From Chamaea fasciata (lineage: Eukaryota > Chordata > Aves > Passeriformes > Sylviidae): 64,000 nucleotides of DNA. Of the stretch, positions 38,101 to 50,100 are shown in pieces. How positions within the stretch are numbered: the stretch's first letter is position 1; each line of letters opens with the position of its first letter. Under the pieces are notes generated by a model. That model had not been told where the DNA came from and did not search any database. It saw only the letters and a list, made by a program, of their open reading frames with translations. The translations under genes were made by a program, and so were the position numbers. The stretch is taken from NCBI GenBank assembly GCA_029207755.1, contig JARCOQ010000002.1:39752244-39816243 (forward strand), written 5' to 3'.

Positions 38101-41100
38101 ACTTGGCATGTGCTGTGAGATAAAAAAAGACAAGCTTTGTTCTCTTAAGTTTCTGCACATCTGTGGTTAGTTTATCCTGGTATTTGCTCAGTACTTTTGA
38201 ATATGCATTATTCTTTCTGATTTAGGATGCTGCACAGTACATGTATTCAGTCATCTGGGAATGTGAATAGTGAAACAGTAGTTGTTCAGATGAGGCACTC
38301 GTGACTTAGACATTGAGACGACATGGGAAGAGTCCATGTCGTTTTCATTCAATTCACTGCATCCCAGATGTTTTGCTTGCTCCATCACTGCTTAAGCTGT
38401 CTACAGTGAAGCCTAATGCAGTTTTGTCATAGAAATGAGAACTTTGAACATTTATTTGACAGGAAATCATTTAGCTCTGAAAAAATGTTTTTAGCCCCTG
38501 GAGAACTAGCATTATAGCAAGCTTCTTGTAAATACATTCATTGCAAAAGCTGATTAGGCAGACCTTGCCTCTTGTTGTGCTTGGGCTGACACAGACAGCC
38601 AGATGGAGAAAATTTTCATAAGTTTCTTTACTCAGAGAATTGTTTAATTAACTTAAAAATACAATACCTACTCCATTGGAACTCTCAAAAAAGTGTTAGT
38701 ATTTAATGAAGGATTAACAATTTTGTAAAAGCTGCTGGTCTGGAAGCTTCAAAATTAGGGAGATATATAAGCATAGGAACTGACTTATTTGTCTGTGCAA
38801 TTACTGTTGGGCAAGCATTACTTTCTTCACTTCTTTTCTGGACTCTTTATTCTCACTGTGATCTCAGATGAAATTCCAAAGAAAAGCATACCTTAGTATT
38901 CCCTTCTTTAATTGTTCTGTTTAACTCCTGCTTTTCTCATCTTTGTTGTGATTCTCATTTCATGTAGATGCAATCATAGTTTTACACTGAATACCTTCAG
39001 TACTTTTCTTTCCAACATTCAATTCACCCCTTCTAATTTCCATATAATTTGCCAGCTGTTGTTTATGCTAGCAATTCTAATGAGACTGAATTTAAAATTA
39101 GTCTCTTGAGTGTATTAGCCATCTTCCTCCCTCATCTTTTTTCCTACCACTGTGTGGAGATTTTTCAAAGAACAAATAAATGGCAGGTAAAGTGCCTAAT
39201 TTTATGAAAATGAGGAAACTTGGGACAGAAAAAAAAAATCCAACCTCCTGTTTTCATCATTCTTTTGTTGAAAATCCAATTTCAAAGTGCGTATTTCCTT
39301 CCCTATATTTCTTTTAGCTGTTCAGTTCCTTTATAAATGCTTTTGCAGCAAAGTGAAAATGCTGTAGCTCTGGGTAATAAAATAAGGATAATGTTATTTT
39401 TTCTTGGTTTAAGTCATAAGGTCTTTATGTCTTTGCCTAGCTTGACTTTTGTGCTATTGTGCAAATTTAAATAGGCTTAGATCATTTGGGATGTAAATCA
39501 TATTAGAAACAAACAAAACTGGCAAATCCTGAAAAGCGCCCTGGAGAGAGGCGATACTGCATGGCTACATAGTCAGTAGCTAGGCAAACATGGCAAGTTT
39601 AATGTTACTTTCACATGGGTAACTCATTTTTTTTTGTTTTTAAACCTACCTAGTCAAATTATGTCTACTCTAAAGAATGAATCATTCTTTGGTGTGATTT
39701 AACAACACAATGCTTTTCTATGGTAGGTAGCTGGGAGTCTGCAGTCTTGCGGTATCACAAATTTGCTGGTGATACATCAAATGAAGGGATTCTGAGGAGA
39801 AAGCAATGGCATCTTAATGAATGCCCTACAGCTACCTGAAATGCATGATTACCTCAGCTTGTGTCTGAGCAGTAGCTCAGCAGCAGTAGGAGTAGGTCAG
39901 GGGAAAGTGGCTATCAAAATGATCCATTTACAGCCCTGGCTTTTTTCTCTTTTTCAAGAAATCAAGCCTTTGAAATGCGTTGCAGAAAGCCCTTTCTGGC
40001 TACAGTGTTATTAAATTCTCCATTTCTTTTATTAACCAAGCTCCCAAATTTGTAACCAAGGAAACCCAAACACCAGACAAGCACTACCTTGTGTCTTATG
40101 CTATAAGATTAGAATGTCTGTGTAACAGACTTCTACGGTTACTGTGCAGCACACAACACAGTAACATTGCAAAGGGAGGGGGTTTTTAAAGGTTTTTATA
40201 GAATATCTAAAGCAGAGTTATTCAACATTCCAGTTTCACTAAAATACTAGTGGACTTCCCAAAAGACCCTTAGTCATCTAAGATAAATATTTCAGATAAA
40301 GTTAGATTAAGCTAAAAAAGTGCTTTAACAATTGAGTCATTTTCATAGTATGGCTTCCAAATAATGATCTCTGTCTGAGGTAACATTTTGGAAAGTTTTG
40401 AGATAATTTATTGAAGCAATATAAGAAAAGTGTAAGAAGATAGGCATTTGTTTTCCTGCAGTTTGTAATCATGCTGCCTCCTATACAAAACCCTTTCCCA
40501 TATTTCTCCTGCTTCTTGATGTAGATGGGGTGCTAAAATGTTCCTGTCCCAAAAATGAGGGGAATGTTTTATAGGTTTTACTATTTCTTAATTTTAAAAG
40601 TTGCAAGAGTTATTTTAATTGTATAGGAAATGTGTAAAAATGCTCAGTTTGACCATAGTAGCTGATGGCAGTGAGAAGGAAGAGGAAAATGTGAACCTCA
40701 TTAATAAGTTCCATTTGGTAACAGATTCAGTAAAATTAGGCATTAAGGTGATTTTTAAATCCTGACTTGACATAATGTTCCTGAGACATGAGGCAATAGG
40801 ACAGCTGTGACTGGAGAATCACTGGCAGGTGTTTCAAAGGATCTATGATGACACACTTTTTATTTGGCAAATCTTAGTAGTAAGGAGAGAAATGGGACAT
40901 TAAGTATTACTGATTGTGATTTAAATATCTGATAAATTATTGGGAAAACTAAGCATTTAAATTCTATATTAAAAAGAAAAAAAAAGAAAAAAGGTAAAGT
41001 ATGTGATAACAATATACGGAAGTAAAAGGTTAATGTCTTTTAAAGCTGATGTCATTATGATCATCTAATGTTATCTATCACACAGAAGCAATAATTTCAC

Positions 41101-44100
41101 TGAATCCATTGATCCTGTGTTTTCATCAAATTGATAAAGAGATCTTATGGCAAATTAAGTGTTTTCAGTAACTAAGCTTCATTCCTTTACATGAAAACCG
41201 AGGTATATGGTTGATCTCTGTTACCACACAGCATTTTCAATCAATCCAGTTGAAAGTATGTAAAGAACTGTGTAATCATTGGAGAGAGACAGTGCTTCCC
41301 CTAAGACTTCTAAACTTCAGGTGTTCTGAATCTCTCTGTGTAGAAGTCCAAATACAGTTGCCTTTCCCTGTCAGGTATATCAAGAACTTAAATACTACTC
41401 TAGGAAGACATACTCATTGTCCATTGAGTTATTGCATGATTGAAGCCTTAATGCAAATACATTGTATTTTGACTCCAGTGTTAAATGGAAGATTTAAAAA
41501 TGTATTTTAAAGAGAGGCATGAACTTGGGATCTTGTAAAAGTAGTAGTCTTAGCAAGTTTTTGCCTGTTAAAATTGTAGTTTAGCACGGCAATTAAATCA
41601 CATATTGTTTGTGTTCATTTAAAGGGTATCATTGCACAGTCAACAAAATCTAATGACTGTATCCAACCTTGGTGTTATCTTTGGACCAACTCTGATGAGA
41701 GCACAAGAGGAAACCGTGGCTGCTATGATGAATATTAAGTTTCAGAATATCGTCGTTGAAATTCTGATAGAGCATTATGAAAAGGTAGAAAGAAATTATC
41801 TGTTTTGTTATGAAGTGAAACTAAGATCTCATTGCATTACCATGATTAAGTCCTTAGGAATAAAGAGTCCTTAATTTGTAGAAGGGCATTAATAGAAATA
41901 ATAGCTTCTTCCCACTCCATGCTATGGATCTGTATTCCTAGCGAGTCTTTCATGGCTGTGTAAGGTACAGATCCAAGACATCATCTCCCATGCTTTGAAG
42001 GCATGGCTCTGAATCTTGAGTTGCTTTCTGAAGATTGCTTCCTGGATCTAGAAACAGAAAGAGAAGGTCATAATTTCATTCCTGGCTGCTCCAGCTCTTT
42101 CTTGCTACCGCTGTATGAAGGTTCACTCTAGGTGAATGCACAGATTCCCCTCTGAGTGTGCATCAGGTCAGAGTGTTCCTGACCATTGCTGTCCTTAGGG
42201 GATATGTCAGCTGCATAGTGGAGATTAGTCCCTAGAAGAGTTGAGAAGGACTTGAGCAGGAAATCTTGAACATTTACTTTCAGTCACTACCATTGGTGGT
42301 ATAAGCTTCACTGAAAGGTCTCCCCAGATTTTTAAATTTTAAACTATTTAATTTTAAAATTCAGCCAAACATTCAAGACCTCCTTTACTTAGTAGTCAAA
42401 AGCAATTTTTTTTTCTGGTGGTCTAGATCTATGTCATATCCTCTGATGACTGACAGAATGAAGTGAAAAAGCTTTGAGTTTCTTTCATTACACATTACTC
42501 AGCTAAGGGGCAGTTCCCAGTTAATACCAGGAACCCCTGCACTGGCTGATCAGTAGGTGCTGACAGTACAGCTTGGTATTTATATTTCATTTATATTTCA
42601 TATGGACTTCCCAAAATGGCTGTGATGCTGATAGCCTTCTTGGCTCTGATTGCAGAACATATATATTGCATTTTTTTAACACTGAATTTCTTCTCCAGAA
42701 AATCAGGGCTCATTCAGCACAAAGCCTATGACTGCACAACCAAAGTCACCTTTGCTCTATTTCTCTGTCTACAAAAACTGTTTTTATATTTATGTGCTGC
42801 TACTCACTAGTGCTTAATAGTTTTATTGTACTCCAAGAACATCTCACAACGTCCACCAAAGTATTTGCTTTCTTCCATTTCTATGAATGGCACAAAGATG
42901 TCTTTCCATGGTTCGCTTCATCTTTTGGGAATGCCCTATAGCTGGAGGGCCCAGAAATCCTTTCAGAGATGCCTTCTGGCATAGCATGGTAAAAATTTGA
43001 GTGTTTTCTGCAGCAGTGAAGTGCAAAATTGACCAGTGGTAGCAGTGGTATGTAAAAGATAAGAACCAGGAGATGCCTTAAATGTAAAGTTGTTCCTCAT
43101 TGAACTTGACTTGTTTGGTCAAATAAAGCTTTCTGAAATCAGAATTTGATTGTAATAAGTTATGACTGTGACATATTTCTGTGATATTAAAAACTTTCTT
43201 TGGAACACAGAGGAAAAAATCAACCTTGTCATAATATTTAAAAAAATATATTCTTGAGAAGAATCGTTAGTAGGCACCTATTTTGTTTTACAATTTCAAC
43301 TGTTAAGCCTTTCTTAACAAGAGGTAGAAAATAAATATTTCAGCAAATTAATACAGATATTAATTGCAGCTCAGTATTGTGGTTCTTGAGTTGTAAAATG
43401 AGAGCAAAGCTTAAATTCTGTGACTTTCCTCTTTTGTAATGTATGAGACTATGATAGTGTTAATTTCAAGCACAGTGGGGAGGAAAACAAATGAATTCAT
43501 AATGAAAGTGTAAGAGTACCCCTATTGTTTAATGTCATTTTTTCCCTTTTTTTTAATCATGCAGATATTTCATACTGCACCAGACCCCAATATTCCTCTT
43601 CCCCAGCCTCAGTCCCGATCAAGTTCAAGAAGAACAAGAGCAATTTGTCTCTCCACAGGTTCGCGTAAACCCAAAGGAAGATACACACCATGTCTAGCAG
43701 ATCCTGACAGTAAGTCTGTCATTGCATACTGGGTGTCTTGCTTCTTATGTCATCTTTTAGCTTTGCCTGAATAATATCCTATAGATACTGTATTCCTGTG
43801 ATCATAAGCATCAGCTTTTTAACCTCTATGAATCACGACAGCCCTGTTGACTGACTGCATTCCTCACTTCTCAGATGAGGAAGGATATTTGGTTATAAGC
43901 AAGTCTTGCATTGCACACAGTGTTCAACATCATTTAAAGTACACTTTGTATTCTAATCTAAATTTAGTCTACTTTGAAACTCAAAAGTTCATTACATGAT
44001 GTTCATCTCATTTGCTTGCAAGAGGATTAGAAAGGTTGGGAAACAGTAAATGCAGTCTTCTCTCCTGCTGTGACAAATGTAATTCAGTCAAGGACAGGAG

Positions 44101-47100
44101 ATCAAAACCATCACTTGGCTTTTTCCACATGCATGAAACTGTGGTCATTGCTTCAAAGTCAGCCACTGCCTCAGCTGCCAAATCCACTGAAACTTTCTTA
44201 GGTTTTCTGAAATGGAAACAAACTGTAATATTCCTGGGAAAATATTAAAGTATATGTTTTCTTATCATATGGTTTACTGTTTAACAGCAGAGAGTTACTT
44301 CTATAATTAATTGCTGCTTTAGAATGCTTACTTATTTTTATATAGATGTAATTAAAAAGTTTCACTTCATTCATTCTCATCCATTTGGGTCACCACTTTC
44401 TTACTTACTGGCTGTACCAATAAGGAGTATTAAAACTTTATAGACATTTAGGTCATTAACAATTCCACTACAGCAACACACTTCCTAAAGAATTTCTGTG
44501 TCCCTTGGTTCCTCAAAAAAGTTTATATGAGACTGGTTCAGTAAGTTAATCCACAGTTAAAGTGCATCTGTTTTTGAGGATCTGTACTAATTCTGAAGTC
44601 TGTAATGTTGAGAAATCTATCCTCAGTATATTCTTGCACAGCTGCTGCATTTTCCATACACCTATGTTACTTGTTTCCTGCCAGGGAGAGTTTAAATGCT
44701 ATATAACAATAGCTCCCTGTATACGGATTGCCACAGTGAGTGACATGGGATCCCAAGTAAGAAGTTGCAAAGGAGCAGTCAGTTACACTCACCAGAGGAC
44801 AAGCTGGGCAAGTTTCAGGTGTTTTTCACTGTCTAATTGCAGTGAATGAATACCACTATAAAAAAGGCACAAGCCTGTGCAAGTATTTTGCAGATTGTAT
44901 GTAAGCTCATGTTTCTTCAGGTTGTGCCAGGGGGGGTTCAGGCTGGACACCAGGAAGAATTTCTTCACTGAAAGGCTTGTCAAGCAGGGGAACAGACTTA
45001 CCAGGGAAGTGGTGGAGTCTCCATTCCTAGAAGTGTTCAAGAAATGCCATGGCACTTAGTGCTATGATTTAGTTGATGTGGTGGTGTTTGGTCAAAGGTT
45101 GGAGTCGATGATCTTTGAGGTCTTTTCCTACCTAAATGGCTGTATGACTTCTATGATGCTACGTTTGGTGGCAGTTTGTTTGCCACAAAGTCTGATCCAT
45201 CAGCTGTCCACTTGTGTTTTGCTTATTAGCTGAAACTCTGCACTTGTGTAAACAAGTTCCAATTAGCATCTCATTTGTGCCCTGAAATGCTGAGGTAGAA
45301 GCAGAGGTACTCTTCGTACCAAATATCACTAGGTGTGGCAGGAGAAAGGTAAGAGAGAGCCAAGGCTTCTGGCAATAAAATTTTCAGAGTACTAGATGGT
45401 TTAAAGTCATCATTAAAATGAAGCACAGACACAACTGTATTGCAGGAAATAAAGGAAATCTGTATGGTGTGGGAAAAGAGATACAGGTTTCATATGGTAG
45501 GGTAAGATAAAAAATTATAGAAAATGCATCTGATAAGAAATGGATCAGTCAGTCTTGCAACGTTCAAAGGACTAATGCTGTGCAAACGGGCAAGATGAGT
45601 CTTCAAGTTGTAAATAAAAAAAGAGTTGGGTTCTTTCTGCAGGAAACCACACATTAATGAATTTGATAACAAGTTAGGTACGAAAGAGCTAAAAGTGACA
45701 TGAAAGAAACGCACATGATTAGAAAATGCAGCTAATTTTTTTCACTCTCCCTTGCCCTGCCTCCTCTCTAGGTGACTCGTACAGCAGCAGCCCCGACAGC
45801 ACTCCCATGGGCAGCATCGAATCTCTGTCTTCTCACTCCTCTGAGCAGAACAGCACCACCAAGTGCACACCCTCACAGCCAAGGGAGAAATCAGGAGGGA
45901 TTCCATGGATTGCCTCTCCTGCTTCTTCTAATGGCCAGAAAAGTTCAGGCCTGTGGACTACAAGTCCAGAATCCTCATCAAAGGAGGATGCAACCAAAAC
46001 AGATGTGGAATCAGACTGCCAAAGTGTAGCATCCGTCACTGGACCAGAAAATGCCTCTCCACCGACAGACCTGACCAAAAAGAGTACCTACAGTCTGTCT
46101 GGACTGAAAAGGTCTTCAGCATCTTCCCTTAGATCAATTCCATCAGCTGAAGGTAATTTCAAAGGTCTTTTATCACATCAGTGTTAACTTAGGCATCAGG
46201 AAACAAGAGCTGGGTCTGAAAGCTAATGATACTCATTAGTCTTGCTTGTTTGTTTGCTTGTTTTTAATTTTTGTGGTATGTCATTTCAGTTTTCAAACTG
46301 CTTCTGACATAGTTCCATTCCTTATAACCTGCACAGTTCACACAGCTTAAAAAATATGTTTCTCAAATTTAGATCACTCTCTGTCCTCCTATGATTCATC
46401 TATAATTCATGATATAGAATAATACTATAGATTAGAAATATCAGTAATAGAGGTTTTGTGCTTATAGTTTGGGATCTCTGTATTATGACAACTTTTAAAG
46501 CATTATTAAGCATTGGTTGGTCTTTGGCATAAGGAGAGAAGCAGATGCAGTTTTCATCTTGCAGAACATCCATGGAAATAAGGCAGCAGTCCACTGGTAA
46601 GTCATCTGAAAGGACACATGTGGACATGGCTTATATTCATTAAAGGGACTTCCTTTGTGTGCTATACACTCTGTACATATATAGATTCGCTTTATCAAGT
46701 TACAGTGGCAATTGATTAAGGCAAATCATGGTCATTTATTCCTAAGTTTTTTTAAACTGCGTGAAACTTTTGTGGATATCAAAATGTTAATTCTTACAGA
46801 TTATTGTGGTGTGATTTCACACTACTTTGATTAGATGACTTCCCAAGAACCATTTCCCTGTGAATTTTTTCAATTTTATGTGAAGTGCTACTTTATAAAT
46901 GCTTTTATTGTCACTTTTCAGTGATTGTACCATCTAGCCATGTAATTGCAATGTAATTTTTTAGCCTTTTCAATTTTAATGTCATTTCCTCATTCTTTCT
47001 GTTGATTTTTTTTGCCTGAAAGGCTGTTTCTTCTCACCTTAGTAAGTAGTTTCTCTCCCTGTTTTGACTCCTAAAAAATGAAAAAAAAAAAACAACAATA

Positions 47101-50100
47101 GCATAACCTTTGCTTTGCACAGTTATACATGTTGTGAAACAACTTCAAATTGGCTTTAATGTTCCCTGTAATTTGGTGTTCTCTTTAGGTAACAAAAGCT
47201 GCAGTGGATCTGTACAGAGCTTATCTTCAACAGATAACAAAGATACACTAAAGGCTCCACCAAACCCTGATTTGCCTCCCAAAATGTGCAGGAGATTAAG
47301 ATTAGATACTGCATCAAGTAATGGCTACCAAAGACCAGGATCTGTGTAAGTCATTAAGGCCCTTTGGAGATTTGTATTGTTACAGTATTGTCTATTATAA
47401 ATTGATTCCAAAGATGTACATAAGTAACTAAAAAAGCATGCATGAATGCTTGATTTTAATATTTCTGTATTTGTTAATTTTTTATCTAGTTTTGTTAAAA
47501 TTGTAAACAAAGGAGATGGCATGAAGTCTGTTTAAGTCAGTTGAAAGACTACCGTTGATTTTATTAGACTGCAGACAAGGTAGAAATGTTTTCTAGAAAA
47601 ATTATTAGTATTATTGTCTCTAGTTCTTCTGGACTTTATTGTTTCAAGGAGCAGAAATGCTATTTACTGTCTATGCTGTTATCTCAGAAAGATCATCAGG
47701 TTTTATTTTTGGAAGCCCAAAACTGGAGGAAGGAAAAAGAAAACAAAACCAGCCTTCAGCTCTGAAGTATCTTCAGTTGCTGCATCATAAACAGTTGATT
47801 CCTAACAGTTGGGGTTTGGTTTGGTTTGGTTTTGGTTTAGTTTTATTTCTTTTATGCTGAAAGGAGGATAGTTCTAAGTGATATTGTGATGTATCCTGTG
47901 GAGGTTTGGGTTTATAATGTTTCTCAGTGCTTTCAGAAGACTGAAAAGTCAGAAGATCTCTCCTGATCTGACTTTGACTCAGAATACTTCTGTCCCCATG
48001 AACAAGTGATTTCCAGGTCTTCTGTAGCATCAAGAAGTTCTTCAAATACTGCAGGATATCATTCAGCCCCTCCACTTTGTAATTTGGAAGGAATTACTGT
48101 AGTCATTTCAGACTTCTGTGCCTTACTTAAACAGAATTGTGCATATCCAAGGGTTCCAGCATGATAGTGACAGACTTTCAGTAAAAGCACTTCAATATAT
48201 CTATTGACCATCCATGAATATAGTTTTAAACACAAGATGTTGAGGTTTCCATTGGTGACTCAGCACAGCACTGGAGCATGCGGAAGTCCATGGCCCCAGT
48301 TAGGTTATGCCCTTAAAAATTCTGGTGAATAGGGATGTAAGTGAATAAATAAATTTAAAAAAAAATTTAAATGTGTCCATGTCCTTAGATGATTAAAAGT
48401 GAAACTAGTGTGTGTAGTATAAAGCCAGGTGGTGCATTTATTTTCAGAGTGGCTGCAAGAGCGCAGTTGTTCGAAAGTGCTGGTTCACTTAAACAAGTTT
48501 CTTCAGGACGGTAAGTGCTACAAACTGTTTAACATTCTGTAAAATCCTTTCTGTTTTGCTGGCTTCAGGGATTGAAAGAGAAGTGTTGGAGCTTTGTTCT
48601 GTGTCATTTGGCCAGTGTCATTTGGCATGTGAATTTTTTTTTGGTTTATTAAGTTCATCCTTTCTTCAAAAGAAAGCTAAATTTCATAGAGAATAACAGC
48701 CAGTTTGGTTATTCTCTCACCTGGGGGAATAATGAGAGAGGCTCAGGTCAAATGTCTGCTTAAAGACACAGATACAAGAGAAAATTAACAGTATTTAAAT
48801 TAGGATGAGGGTGCTGTGCTTTCTCCATACAGCTGTTTGTATGGAATGGCTTCAGCTGAGTAGCAAACCTGCTGGTTTATGGTCATATGCTCATATAGGC
48901 AGGTCTGGAATAACCTTAGAAAGTTCAAGATTAACTTGTTCAGGATTTCTGTATTTTACATCACACCTTCCATGCCTCGGTGGCTGTCTGGAAAAACTGT
49001 TGACCTTTCTTCTTGATACTGTGCAGCAGGAAGTATTGACATTTTCTTCACAATTGTTTGCATTTATTTCATGAATTTGATTCATTTTTATATTAAATAA
49101 ATTTAGAATGTTGTAGTAAGTGTTTGTCTAGGAAGCAGTATCTTCTGTACAGTACTACTCCCCTTACAATTAATAGACAAAGCAGATGAGTAAATAGATG
49201 TAGGAAAACATCTGTCTCTCTTTTCACTGTCCCAACTTTTCAAATTCTTTGAGACAGAACACAGATTTAGAGCAGATCACTGCTTTACTCACTGATAAAC
49301 CCACAACTTACCACAACTGTTGGGCAATGAAAAAAATGTCAATCCATGAATCCAAAAGTAGCAGCCTAAAGTAGCACAGATGTAAAGGAAGATGCTAACA
49401 TGCTGAAATGTGTGGCCATGGAATGTGGCTGTCCTCTCTGGCAGATCTAGCAGGGGAGGGAAAGAAAAAGCTCTCCTGCAAAGGCCCACTGATTTTGTGA
49501 GAGAAGCAGCTTTCAGGAATCAAGACTCTTCTTGTTTTGTGTAGTACATGAACTGTAAGATGAACAAAAAGGAGGGTGGCAAGGGAGGAAAGGGGTGTGA
49601 AAAGATCAGGACAAAAGCAAGCTGAAAGCAAGGACTGCTTCACCAGCCCTGCATCATTTTATCTTCAACACTGTTCCTTTTCTTGTTTTGTATTACTTCC
49701 TTCTTTCAAACTCTCTCCTGTTGTTCCTTCAGAGCCTGTGCCACCTGTATCTGTATATAAAAAGCATGTAAGAAGCAAAAATCTGACAAAGGAAAAAGTA
49801 GCAGTTTGGTAATGGATGTGGAGAGTGGATAACAAAGCCAAAAATACTGAAAGGCTGAATAGCTCCTCTACTTCAGCCTTCATAAGAAGGCAGAAGAGCA
49901 ACAGGAGCAAGGAGAATGGAAAATGAGAGGTTAGCAGGCAGAATGAGGAAGAAATCAGAAGTAGCGCAGGTGTTCTTATAGTGCTTCTTAAGTCTCAGTA
50001 CAATTTTGCAATTCAGAGCAGCTATTATTTAGCTGCATTTTATGAACATGAAGCCTGATTTAAAATCACAGAGTAGCCTTTTTTTCTTTTCTTTTTTCTT

